Positions 1 through 7,606 of a stretch of DNA of 64,000 nt are shown here, in pieces. The number at the start of each line of letters is the position of its first letter. Within the stretch, counting starts at the first letter, position 1. The position numbers and the translations under genes are program-made. The notes under the pieces were generated by a model. The model was given only the letters and a program-made list of their open reading frames with translations. It was not told where the DNA came from and did not search any database. The stretch is from Erysipelotrichales bacterium (GTDB lineage: Bacteria > Bacillota_I > Bacilli_A > Erysipelotrichales > Erysipelotrichaceae): assembly GCA_910576855.1 (NCBI GenBank), contig CAJTJP010000013.1, positions 1-64,000 of the forward strand. Direction: 5' to 3'.

Positions 1-190
1 TTGTTTTTGTTTGAGATAGCATTCATAAAAAATCAGCCTTTCTAAAGTGATGCTGTCAGCCATATAAACAATGCCATTATGTAAGAGTAAATTCAACTAG
101 AATTTACTGAAAGACTGAATTCCATTTTTTACCCTTTGAAGTGGAATCTAACTTTTCACTTCAGGATATTAATTTGATATAAATCAAGAC

Positions 191-219
191 TTGATAAATG
201 TTTTTCATTCTAGTATAAT
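191..219 (+). promoter_or_regulatory. sigma-A promoter of the 67-aa membrane protein
   Basis: TTGATA (191-196), 17-bp spacer, TATAAT (214-219). It is followed by a GGAGG ribosome site just before the ATG at 243. The hexamers and spacing are seen directly; activity is inferred. Confidence 0.75.
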
Positions 220-242
220 AGATTAGGTAGGAGGAAGATGCT

Positions 243-446
243 ATGAATAAAAAGTTATTAGTGGATGCGTTATTTTCTATTGTTTTGTTTTTAGTGCCAG
301 TCTTATTTACCGGTTCTATTACTGAATGGCCGGATTATTGGGAACTTCCATTATTGGTTGCATGTTATTGCAGTCGTATCATATGTACTGTTTTAAGTGT
401 TCTTATACTATATCATGGAATTAAAAATTATTTAAAAAAAGAGTAA
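243..446 (+). CDS. small hypothetical membrane protein (67 aa)
   Basis: I do not recognise a family. The protein has two hydrophobic stretches, about residues 7-25 and 35-59, joined by a short acidic/aromatic turn (EWPDYWE), and a lysine-rich C-terminus (NYLKKE). It looks like a two-pass hairpin membrane protein with both ends cytoplasmic. The ATG at 243 is preceded by GGAGG at good spacing and by a near-consensus sigma-A promoter, which is why I accept so short a frame. It stands alone: the next gene is 310 bp downstream behind its own, probably sporulation-specific, promoter. Function is unknown. Confidence 0.65.
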   Translation: MNKKLLVDALFSIVLFLVPVLFTGSITEWPDYWELPLLVACYCSRIICTVLSVLILYHGIKNYLKKE

Positions 447-705
447 TCATCGTTGTTTCAAAAAAAGGTACGCAGTCTAAGTTAGAGGTTATGCGTAAAT
501 TAAATAATCAATCAATCATAGTGTTTCGAAAAGGTAGAGGATAAGAAAATGAACATCCGCTACTTTTTTTATATAAAACTTAAGATGAACGATATAACTG
601 ATTGGTTATTTAAGATTAACTTTTGTGAGCTGTCAGCTTGATAGAAACCGCATGATTAAAAAGATTAACGATTAGAGAAATTCAAATTCACTCACAGCTT
701 TTCAT
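447..705. other. intergenic stretch before the spoVA operon
   Basis: About 260 bases with no gene I can support and no clear terminator hairpin. One 30-codon frame (549-641, plus) has a GAGG eight bases ahead of its ATG, but nothing else supports it. Confidence 0.5.
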
Positions 706-734
706 ACATAGAAAAAACAGCTGGGTACATACTA
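706..734 (+). promoter_or_regulatory. sigma-G/F-type forespore promoter of spoVA
   Basis: ACATA (706-710), 17-bp spacer, CATACTA (728-734), then AGGAGG and the spoVAC ATG. The -10 matches the forespore sigma-G consensus (CATnHTA) fully. The -35 matches GHATR in four of five positions. spoVA operons are known sigma-G targets, so context supports the call. The identical -10 at 11972-11978 adds internal support. Confidence 0.6.
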
Positions 735-756
735 AAGGATATGAGGAGGTACCCTT

Positions 757-1197
757 ATGGATCAAAAACGCTTACAGGACACAGCGAAGGCGCATGTGCC
801 CAAAACACATAAAGGGAAGAATGCAATCGTCGCATTTGTGAGCGGCGGTATCATCGGTCTTATCGGACAAGGATTGTGTGATATCTTTATGCAGCTGCTT
901 GATATCGACCAAAAGAGTGCATTGCCGATGGTGATCGTAACGATCATTTTAATTACAGCGATTACGACCGGCTTTGGCATTTATGATAAGGCAGCACAAT
1001 ATTGCGGCGCAGGATTGTTTATTCCGATATCGGGCTTTGCGAATTCCTTGACCTCTGCGGCTATGGAAGGAAAAAGTGAAGGTCCGATCTATGGTATTGG
1101 CTCAAATATGTTCAAGCTTGCCGGCAGTGTATTGACCTATGGAATCGCATCTGCATTCTTTTTCGGAGCATTGCGCTTTATCTTATTCGGAGGTTGA
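757..1197 (+). CDS. spoVAC: stage V sporulation protein AC
   Basis: SpoVAC is an inner spore-membrane protein of the channel that moves dipicolinic acid (DPA) into the forespore and releases it on germination; in Bacillus it behaves as a mechanosensitive channel. At 146 aa it matches the family's usual length (about 150). After a basic N-terminus the chain has four hydrophobic stretches, roughly residues 24-45, 54-75, 85-100 and 118-144, with the glycine-rich GGIIGLIGQG block near residue 30. The ATG has AGGAGG at ideal spacing. It is the first gene of a tightly packed spoVAC-spoVAD-spoVAE-spoVAF operon. No spoVAA or spoVAB lies upstream, so this is the shortened spoVA arrangement. Confidence 0.95.
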   Translation: MDQKRLQDTAKAHVPKTHKGKNAIVAFVSGGIIGLIGQGLCDIFMQLLDIDQKSALPMVIVTIILITAITTGFGIYDKAAQYCGAGLFIPISGFANSLTSAAMEGKSEGPIYGIGSNMFKLAGSVLTYGIASAFFFGALRFILFGG

Positions 1198-1199
1198 TT

Positions 1200-2195
1200 A
1201 TGAATACGATTCAATTTGAAAATGTCTATGTTGTCTCACGCAGTGCCGTAGCCGGCTGCTTAGAGGCTCAAGGGCCGCTTAAGGATGATTTTGATAAAAC
1301 CTATGAGGATAATTATTGTAATGAAAAAAGCTTTGAAAAGGCAGAGCGCGCAATGGTATATGATGCCTGTGATATCGCACTGAGAAAGGCAAACCAAAAG
1401 CCTTCAGATGTCGATATCATTTTCGGCGGTGATTTGATCAATCAATTAACTTCATCACATTATTTTGCGCGCGATACAAATATTCCGTTTATCGGAATGT
1501 ATGCTGCATGTGCAACAAGCTCATTGGTGATTGGTCAGGCGGCGATGTGGATCGAGCAAGGCTATGCAAAACAGGCACTTGCCTTTACAAGCTCTCATGT
1601 CGCAACGGCAGAGCGCCAATTTCGTTATCCGAATGAATACGGGGTACAGAAAAAAGCGACCACGACCTCTACGGTAACCGGAGCCGGTGCTATTCTGTTA
1701 AGCAGACAGCTGTCCAAAATCAGAGTCAGTGCTTTTACACCGGGAAAAATCTGTGATTGGAATTACAGTGATGCGAATGATATGGGGGTTGCGATGGCTC
1801 CGGCAGCATATGATACCTTAAACCGCCATTTTCAAAACACAAATACTGATTTTAAGGACTATGATTTGATCGCAACCGGTGATCTTTCCCAGCTCGGTTT
1901 TTCCTTTTTAATGGATTTGCTTTATCAGGATGAGCATCCGGTGGAGCATCGTCTTCATGACTGCGGCTTGATGATCTATGATACCTCTGAGCAGGATGTG
2001 TTCTGCGGCGGCAGCGGTTGTGCCTGCAGTATGTGTGTTTCCATGAGCAAGCTGTTAAAGGAAATCGAACAGGGAAACTATCAGCGCGTCATGGTGATTG
2101 CGACCGGTGCGCTGTTATCTCCGGTCGCGATTCAACAAAAGGAGAGTATTCCGTGTATCGCTCATGCGATCGTTTATGAAAGGAGTGAGGGATGA
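1200..2195 (+). CDS. spoVAD: stage V sporulation protein AD (DPA-binding, thiolase fold)
   Basis: SpoVAD is the soluble subunit of the SpoVA complex and binds dipicolinic acid directly. It has a thiolase/ketosynthase-like fold but no condensation role. The frame shows thiolase-type landmarks: a YAACATSS nucleophile-like block near residue 100, a GAGAILLS stretch near 160 and a GGSGCACSM stretch near 270. At 331 aa it matches the family (about 338). I chose the ATG at 1200 over a TTG at 1194 because GGAGG (1189-1193) gives six bases to the ATG and none to the TTG. It starts 2 bp after the spoVAC stop and overlaps spoVAE by 4 bp, implying translational coupling. Confidence 0.95.
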   Translation: MNTIQFENVYVVSRSAVAGCLEAQGPLKDDFDKTYEDNYCNEKSFEKAERAMVYDACDIALRKANQKPSDVDIIFGGDLINQLTSSHYFARDTNIPFIGMYAACATSSLVIGQAAMWIEQGYAKQALAFTSSHVATAERQFRYPNEYGVQKKATTTSTVTGAGAILLSRQLSKIRVSAFTPGKICDWNYSDANDMGVAMAPAAYDTLNRHFQNTNTDFKDYDLIATGDLSQLGFSFLMDLLYQDEHPVEHRLHDCGLMIYDTSEQDVFCGGSGCACSMCVSMSKLLKEIEQGNYQRVMVIATGALLSPVAIQQKESIPCIAHAIVYERSEG

Positions 2196-2545
2196 TGATT
2201 TATTTCAACGCCTTTCTCGTATGCGGCGGAATTTGTCTGATCGGTCAGTTGATTTATGATAATACGAAGCTTACACCGGGACATATAACATCGATATTTG
2301 TGGTGATCGGTGCCGCTTTAGATACTTTTTCGCTTTATGATCGTCTGATTGAGCTTGCCGGAGCCGGGGCAAGCCTTCCGATTACAAGCTTTGGTCATTC
2401 TTTGATTCACGGCGCTTTACAGGCGGCACAAAAGCAGGGCTTAATGGGAATTCTTTTGGGAATGTTTGATCTTACTGCGGCAGGCATCACTGCGGCAATC
2501 CTGTTTGCTTTTTTGGCCGCCGTCATCTTTAAGCCGCGTACATGA
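2192..2545 (+). CDS. spoVAE: stage V sporulation protein AE (SpoVAEb type)
   Basis: This is the second membrane subunit of the SpoVA DPA channel. At 117 aa it matches SpoVAEb of Bacillus (about 116). It is almost wholly hydrophobic, with four likely membrane segments and the family's conserved ELAGAGASLPITSFG region around residues 55-70, which resembles the corresponding part of SpoVAC. ATGA overlaps at both ends couple it to spoVAD and to the GerA-like gene downstream. The soluble SpoVAEa protein found between these genes in Bacillus is absent. Confidence 0.93.
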   Translation: MMIYFNAFLVCGGICLIGQLIYDNTKLTPGHITSIFVVIGAALDTFSLYDRLIELAGAGASLPITSFGHSLIHGALQAAQKQGLMGILLGMFDLTAAGITAAILFAFLAAVIFKPRT

Positions 2546-3900
2546 AGGACTTAAAAAATCGGCTGTTAAGCCTTCAGCAAGCCATCGGCAATTCATTCGA
2601 TGTTGTATATCGCAATGTAGAAATCAACGGTCATCGCTGTGTCATTATCTTTTTATCCTCATTGAGTGACAGTCAGTTGATATCGGATATCGTGGAAAGC
2701 ATCGTAATAACGATTAAAAGCGAGGTAACACTGACCTTTTATCCGGGCAGTGTAGAGCCGCAAAGCAACCTGCATAAGGCAATCACAGCGCTGTTGTCGG
2801 GGCAATGTCTTGTACTCGTAGAGGGAGTGGATAAGTATTACTGTGTGGAAACACGCAGCTATCCATCCCGCTCAACGGCTGAGCCAAGTGTCGAAAAAAG
2901 CATCCGCGGCTCACATGACGGTTTTGTGGAAAACATTATTTTGAATGTCGGCTTGATCAGACGCAGAATCCGCGATCCTCATTTACGTGTCGTAATCAAT
3001 AAAGAGGGTGTGAAAACGCGTACCGATATTGCCTATGTCTATATTGAGCATTTGGTTGATCCCGATATCTTGACTGATTTTGAGCATCGATTAACGACAT
3101 TGGATGAAACTGAAATCCTCTCTGAACGCAATTTGAGTGAACAGCTTTACGGCAAGACGTGGAATCCTTATCCGCATGTTCGCTATACGGAGCGTCCCGA
3201 TATCAGTGCGATTCATCTGTTACAGGGGTATTTGATCGTATTGGTCGATAATTCACCGTGCGCCATCATCATACCTACAACCTTTTTTGAACAGACCAAG
3301 CAGATTGAGGAATATACACAAACGACCTTGATTGCGACCTTTACTCGTGTGATTCGCTTGATCGGTATCTTATTTTCCATTTATCTGTTACCGCTGTGGA
3401 TTACGGTCATCATTGATAAGAATCCGACTATGCTGAATTTTCCGCTTGAGGATAATGTAAAGGTATTGGAATTCGGCTTCCAAGTGATTTTTGCCGATAT
3501 CGTTGTAGAATGGATTCGTCAAAGTCTGATTCATACTCCGACTATACTTTCCGGTATCATGAGCTTTATCGTTATCTTTGTCTTAGGGGATACCGCAGTC
3601 AACTTCGGTGTTTATACAAATGAGATCTTACTGATGATCGCTTTATGCAATATCGGTAATTTATTGACCCCCAATTATGAGTTGAGCTTGGCAAATAAGG
3701 CGTTTCGTATCTTGATTGGATTGATGGCACTGTTTTATGGACAGGCGGGGTTTTGTATCGGTGTATTGTTTCATATCATCGTATTGCTTTCTACAAAGTC
3801 TATTAAGTTTCCGTATTTATATCCGCTGATTCCGTTTTCTTATCGAGAATGTAAAAAGCTGTTGCTCGGTGCGCCGATTCGATTACGGAAAGAGAAGTAG
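2542..3900 (+). CDS. spoVAF: SpoVAF / GerA-family spore germination protein
   Basis: This GerAA-type protein has a soluble N-terminal half (about 1-255) and a C-terminal block of about five membrane segments (266-289, 335-360, 365-380, 395-415 and 420-435). SpoVAF-type proteins sit in the inner spore membrane and help DPA release or germination. Its position as last gene of the spoVA operon, in 4-bp overlap with spoVAE, points to SpoVAF rather than a nutrient receptor subunit; no gerB/gerC partners follow. At 452 aa it is somewhat shorter than Bacillus SpoVAF (about 490). GLIRRRIRDPHL near residue 140 and RPDISAIHLLQGYLIVLVD near 217 are typical of the family. A strong terminator follows at once. 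Confidence 0.9.
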   Translation: MKDLKNRLLSLQQAIGNSFDVVYRNVEINGHRCVIIFLSSLSDSQLISDIVESIVITIKSEVTLTFYPGSVEPQSNLHKAITALLSGQCLVLVEGVDKYYCVETRSYPSRSTAEPSVEKSIRGSHDGFVENIILNVGLIRRRIRDPHLRVVINKEGVKTRTDIAYVYIEHLVDPDILTDFEHRLTTLDETEILSERNLSEQLYGKTWNPYPHVRYTERPDISAIHLLQGYLIVLVDNSPCAIIIPTTFFEQTKQIEEYTQTTLIATFTRVIRLIGILFSIYLLPLWITVIIDKNPTMLNFPLEDNVKVLEFGFQVIFADIVVEWIRQSLIHTPTILSGIMSFIVIFVLGDTAVNFGVYTNEILLMIALCNIGNLLTPNYELSLANKAFRILIGLMALFYGQAGFCIGVLFHIIVLLSTKSIKFPYLYPLIPFSYRECKKLLLGAPIRLRKEK

Positions 3901-3917
3901 CTTACGGTAATATCATA

Positions 3918-3951
3918 GGTTCTTTTCCTGTAAGGGGAGAGAATCTTTTTT
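3918..3951 (+). terminator. intrinsic terminator of the spoVA operon
   Basis: GGTTCTTTTCC (3918-3928) pairs with GGGAGAGAATC through 3945, including G-U pairs, giving an 11-bp stem followed by six T. It sits 18 bp after the spoVAF stop. Confidence 0.8.
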
Positions 3952-4039
3952 ATCCGGCTGCTTGTGAGCTATGTTATACGCAGCTTTCTATAATAAAGCA
4001 GATGATATAGAGTCGCTCTATACAATCATATGGAAATGA

Positions 4040-4068
4040 TTGCGCATACTGTCAATTTTTGATATAAT
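4040..4068 (+). promoter_or_regulatory. sigma-A promoter of scpAB
   Basis: TTGCGC (4040-4045), 17-bp spacer, TATAAT (4063-4068), 26 bp before the scpA ATG. Confidence 0.65.
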
Positions 4069-4094
4069 AAGCCACAAGACAGGCTGGTGAAAAC

Positions 4095-4832
4095 ATGGCA
4101 TTTGAAATAACGATCGACCAATTTGAAGGTCCGCTGGATTTAATGCTTCATCTGATCAAAGAGAATAAACTAGACCTTTTTGATTTGAATATGGATATGT
4201 TGACCGATCAGTATTTGGCTTATCTGAATACAATGGAGGCTATGCACCTAGAGGTTGCCAGTGAATATTTAGCTGAATTGGCCGGCTTGATTGAATATAA
4301 GAGTAAAAAGCTGCTGCCGCGTGAAAAGGTGGTAATTGAGGAAGAATATGAAGAGGATCAGCGTGATAAGCTGGTTAAGCGCTTGTTGGAATATCAACGC
4401 TTCAAAGAGGTTTCTTCTTTGTTTCAGCAACAATATGAGGAGCGTCAGAAGCTGATGAGTAAGCCGATGAGCTCCGAAAGCAGTCAATGGATCAATATCA
4501 CTCATGAGGAGGACTTCAAAGGAAATCCTTATGATTTGGTAAAGGCAATGCACAAGGTTTTAAGGCGAATGGTACTGGCACAGCCTTATGAAACAAAGGT
4601 AACGGTTAAGGAAATGAGTGTTGATGAGCGAAAAGCGCAAATCGTAAAGCGACTTGAACACTGGACCGGTAAAATGGATTTTGCATCACTGTGCAGTGAT
4701 TGTACCGATTTACATATGGTAATCGTTTCATTTTTGGCAATATTGGATATGATACGCTTTAAAATGATTACGTTTATTATTGATGAGGATGAAATGATTT
4801 GGATCGTTAAAGGAGAGGTGGAGTATGCCTGA
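4095..4832 (+). CDS. scpA: segregation and condensation protein A
   Basis: ScpA is the kleisin subunit that bridges the SMC dimer heads and, with ScpB, forms the bacterial condensin that compacts and segregates the origin region. The N-terminus carries the family signature FEGPLDLMLHLIKENKLDLFD-like block (residues 10-30), and the C-terminal winged-helix half ends in FLAILDMIRFKMITF. Length 245 aa is normal. A GGTGA ribosome site precedes the ATG, and the frame overlaps scpB by 8 bp, the usual scpA-scpB arrangement. It has its own sigma-A promoter after the spoVA terminator. Confidence 0.97.
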   Translation: MAFEITIDQFEGPLDLMLHLIKENKLDLFDLNMDMLTDQYLAYLNTMEAMHLEVASEYLAELAGLIEYKSKKLLPREKVVIEEEYEEDQRDKLVKRLLEYQRFKEVSSLFQQQYEERQKLMSKPMSSESSQWINITHEEDFKGNPYDLVKAMHKVLRRMVLAQPYETKVTVKEMSVDERKAQIVKRLEHWTGKMDFASLCSDCTDLHMVIVSFLAILDMIRFKMITFIIDEDEMIWIVKGEVEYA

Positions 4833-5379
4833 ACAGATAAAAGCTGTCTTAGAGGGACTGTTGTTTTTGGTCGGTGATGAGGGCTTGAGTAGTGCACAGC
4901 TTGCGACAGTGCTTGAACATGAGGAAGCAAAGATTGAAGCATGGCTTGATGAACTGATGAAGGATTATCTTGAGGATGAAACGAGAGGAATTGAAATCGT
5001 TCATTTCGGCGGACTTTATAAGTTTGTATCTAAGCAGACGGTGCATGAATACGCTGAAAAGCTGTTTGCGTCGGTAAAGATGGCAACCTTGTCTCAGGCT
5101 GCTTTAGAGACTTTGGCAATCATAGCGTATAAACAACCGATTACTCGTAATGAAATTGAGGAAATCCGCGGGGTTGGCTGTGATATGATGGTACGTAAGC
5201 TTTTGGCGCGTAATTTAATTAAGGAATGCGGTCGCAGTGATGCGGCAGGGAGACCGTTTTTGTATGAGGTAACACCGGAATTTATGGATTCCTTTCAGTT
5301 AGAAAGCTTAAAGGAGCTTCCTGAGCTGCCGGAAACAAACAATAATCTTGATACGGAGCTGTTTCAAGAGGACGAATAG
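4825..5379 (+). CDS. scpB: segregation and condensation protein B
   Basis: ScpB is the dimeric winged-helix partner of ScpA in the SMC-ScpAB condensin. The chain shows the two winged-helix domains. The conserved second-domain block LSQAALETLAIIAYKQPITR followed by EIEEIRGV lies around residues 90-120, and the GRPFLYEVT strand is near 145. Length 184 aa fits the family (about 190). It overlaps scpA by 8 bp and has an AGGAG site inside the scpA end. A terminator follows 23 bp after the stop, so the transcript is just scpAB. Confidence 0.97.
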   Translation: MPEQIKAVLEGLLFLVGDEGLSSAQLATVLEHEEAKIEAWLDELMKDYLEDETRGIEIVHFGGLYKFVSKQTVHEYAEKLFASVKMATLSQAALETLAIIAYKQPITRNEIEEIRGVGCDMMVRKLLARNLIKECGRSDAAGRPFLYEVTPEFMDSFQLESLKELPELPETNNNLDTELFQEDE

Positions 5380-5401
5380 GGCGCTTGATCATATCTACAT
5401 G

Positions 5402-5425
5402 GGCAGGTGTTATCCTGTCTTTTTT
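5402..5425 (+). terminator. intrinsic terminator of scpAB
   Basis: GGCAGG (5402-5407) pairs with CCTGTC (5414-5419), six-base loop, then six T. Confidence 0.75.
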
Positions 5426-5454
5426 ATGTCTTGATTTTTGTGTTTTTATTGTAT

Positions 5455-5484
5455 GAAAAAAGATAACCTCATATGGCTATCTTT
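5455..5484 (-). terminator. intrinsic terminator of the CAP-domain gene
   Basis: On the minus strand AAAGATAGCC pairs with GGTTATCTTT (10 bp, one G-U), six-base loop, then a U tract (plus-strand A run 5455-5460). It lies 11 bp past the stop codon. Confidence 0.8.
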
Positions 5485-5495
5485 AAAATTTGAAT

Positions 5496-6554
5496 TTAAT
5501 AATAATCTTTACATCTAAATGAAGTTACTGCATACCAATGACCGTTGTATTCTACTACACTAACCGCCATAGCGGTAAACATTGTGCGTTCAAGCATAGA
5601 ACCGTTATGATTTGGACTCGCTTTCCATGCTTGAAAGAAATCAAAACCTGCACCGCCATGGCCGATATTTTCACTAAATTCATAACTTGCATCATGTTTA
5701 TACTCTTTCACTAATTCCATAGCTCTGCGGTCCGCCTCGGCCTGTGCTTCTGCGGTATGCGGGTAAGGCTCTAAACCATTCTGTTTTCTCCAAGCATTAA
5801 TTTGAGAAAAATAAGTATTTGATATGTCAGTACGATAATGTGGCTTTTCTTGTGATGTATTTCCACCGCTTGCGCTGTTACCTTTACCGTTATCGGACTG
5901 ATTTTCTCCCGCATTACCTTGGTTGTATCTGGTTGGGGGATTGATCGCTGTGTCGGGCTTTTTCGGCTTTTCTTTTACAGTAACTTTGTAAGAGCGTTCC
6001 GCTTTATTGCCATTCACATCATAAGCGATAATCTTAACTGTATATTTGCCTGCTTTATCAGTTTTCACATCGCTTGTGATTATGTAACCATTCTTCGTGA
6101 TATTATTGTCATTGCTTTTCCTGATATCACCGTCGATCGGGTCTTTTACTGATTCAATATTACTTGCGGGGTCAAATTTATCACCCTCAGTGAATTCAAC
6201 TGTTTCTTTCTTTAATTTAATTTCAGGATTTTTCGTATCCTTGATTTCTGCTTGTTCGATAAATTCTTGGCAAGTGTCATCTAAACAAACCGTAAGTACA
6301 ATATCAATCAGTCCGACTTTTTTAGTATCAAGCTCTTTGACAGTGATTTTACTGCCGTTTGTGACAGTCCTTTTTTTCCAGTCAATGCAAGCTTCATCTG
6401 TACCGTACTCAATCACATTGTCATTCAATTTAAAATCAATCTTGACCTTATTCATCTGTGTTGCCGCTAAAAAGATAATGATGATTAAGATAAGAAAAAC
6501 TCCGATGATACCGCACTGTACTTTCCGTTGCCTTAATAATGCCTTCATATTCAT
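5496..6554 (-). CDS. membrane-anchored surface protein with Ig-like and CAP domains
   Basis: An N-terminal membrane anchor (about residues 11-33) precedes two beta-rich repeats. The second (about 105-195, with an AGKYTVKIIAYDVNGNKA-type strand pair) resembles bacterial Ig-like/DUF5011 domains. A Pro/Asn/Gly-rich linker (about 196-245) follows, then a C-terminal CAP (SCP/PR-1-like) domain (about 248-352) with AQAEADRRAMELV, a central HD and a late SFRCKDYY strand. CAP domains occur in secreted bacterial proteins of mostly unknown activity. I chose the ATG at 6554 because AGGGAG lies seven bases upstream; two other in-frame ATGs are at 6560 and 6548. It is monocistronic with its own terminator. 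A surface role is inferred from architecture only. Confidence 0.75.
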   Translation of the reverse strand: MNMKALLRQRKVQCGIIGVFLILIIIIFLAATQMNKVKIDFKLNDNVIEYGTDEACIDWKKRTVTNGSKITVKELDTKKVGLIDIVLTVCLDDTCQEFIEQAEIKDTKNPEIKLKKETVEFTEGDKFDPASNIESVKDPIDGDIRKSNDNNITKNGYIITSDVKTDKAGKYTVKIIAYDVNGNKAERSYKVTVKEKPKKPDTAINPPTRYNQGNAGENQSDNGKGNSASGGNTSQEKPHYRTDISNTYFSQINAWRKQNGLEPYPHTAEAQAEADRRAMELVKEYKHDASYEFSENIGHGGAGFDFFQAWKASPNHNGSMLERTMFTAMAVSVVEYNGHWYAVTSFRCKDYY

Positions 6555-6666
6555 AATCATACTCCCTATATATTTTTTCCTATATAATACACTATATCGG
6601 ATGGAAAAGGGAAGTGTGCATCAAATCATTTGATACAAAAATCTAATTTAGTGTAAGAATAAACGC

Positions 6667-6697
6667 TTGACTTTGAGTACACTCCAAGTGTTAAAAT
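6667..6697 (+). promoter_or_regulatory. MerR-family-type promoter/operator of DUF3737-patB
   Basis: TTGACT (6667-6672) and TAAAAT (6692-6697) are separated by 19 bp instead of 17. The spacer holds the near-perfect dyad CTTTGAGTACACTCCAAG (one mismatch). A long spacer filled by an inverted repeat is the hallmark of promoters that MerR-family activators untwist. No MerR gene lies in this window, so the regulator is encoded elsewhere. Confidence 0.8.
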
Positions 6698-6745
6698 TGA
6701 ACTGTCAAAAGCTGCAAAGATATATAAACACGAGGAGGAATTGAC

Positions 6746-7606
6746 TTGATACATGAAATTCAACAAAGCTATGAGGGAGAGCGTGCATTGTTTCAGGCAC
6801 AGAATCTGAAGCTTTCCTATTGCCGCTTTCATGACGGGGAATCACCGTTAAAGGAAAGCAACCATATACAACTGTCTCATTGCTTATTTCAATGGAAATA
6901 TCCGCTTTGGTACAGCAAGGATATCGTTATGAACAGCTGTTCCTTATTTGAAGAAGCACGATCCGGTATTTGGTACACAAGCAATATCAAGATTGAGAAT
7001 TCAACGATACAGGCACCGAAAACCTTCCGCCGCAGTCAACAAATCGAATTGGTGAATTGCGAGCTGCTTTATGCACAGGAAACGCTGTGGAACTGTCAGG
7101 ATATCATTTTAAAGCATGTGAGTGCCAACGGTGATTATTTTGGGATGAACAGTGAAAATATCACAGCTGAACACTTTACCTTAAACGGAAACTACGCATT
7201 TGACGGCGCTCGAAATCTAACGATTAAAAATGCTCGTTTGTTATCCAAGGATGCATTTTGGAACTGTAAAAATGTGACTGTCAGTGATTCGGAAATCTAT
7301 GGAGAATATCTAGGATGGAACAGTGAGAATATCACATTTGAAAATTGTACGATTCAAAGCCTTCAGGGACTGTGCTATATGAAAAATGTCAAGCTGATTC
7401 ATTGTCGCTTGATTGATACGACCTTGGCATTTGAATATTCCGATGTGAATGCGATCATTGACGGTTCTGTTGAAAGTGTTAAGAATCCAAGCAGTGCTTA
7501 TATACAGGCCGCAAGGATCAATGAGCTGATATTGGATGATGTTAATATCAACAGCGAACAAATAAAGATTATAACGGAGGACGAATATGATAAAACAACA
7601 GCTTGA
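6746..7606 (+). CDS. DUF3737 family beta-helix protein
   Basis: This is a repeat protein recognisable as DUF3737. Irregular repeats of about 20 residues carry the pattern N-hydrophobic-x-hydrophobic-x-(N/C/S)-C/S (for example KLSYCRFHDGES, SENITFENCTIQS, KNVTVSDSEIYG), predicted to form a right-handed parallel beta-helix. No catalytic motif or signal peptide is visible, so it is probably cytoplasmic; the biochemical role is unknown. The start is TTG at 6746: GGAGG sits seven bases upstream, and the nearby ATG at 6753 is out of frame. Its last 20 bp overlap patB, so the two are co-transcribed and probably coupled. Both lie behind a MerR-type promoter, suggesting induction by a small molecule or stress. 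Confidence 0.85.
   Translation: MIHEIQQSYEGERALFQAQNLKLSYCRFHDGESPLKESNHIQLSHCLFQWKYPLWYSKDIVMNSCSLFEEARSGIWYTSNIKIENSTIQAPKTFRRSQQIELVNCELLYAQETLWNCQDIILKHVSANGDYFGMNSENITAEHFTLNGNYAFDGARNLTIKNARLLSKDAFWNCKNVTVSDSEIYGEYLGWNSENITFENCTIQSLQGLCYMKNVKLIHCRLIDTTLAFEYSDVNAIIDGSVESVKNPSSAYIQAARINELILDDVNINSEQIKIITEDEYDKTTA

Noticed and set aside
549-641. 30-codon plus-strand frame before spoVAC
   Set aside because: A GAGG precedes it, but it has no promoter, no recognisable features and low-complexity composition; chance is likely.
6097-6633. 178-aa hydrophobic plus-strand frame opposite the CAP-domain gene
   Set aside because: Antisense shadow of the lysine- and asparagine-rich CAP gene; no ribosome site, and the minus-strand gene has clear domains and a terminator.
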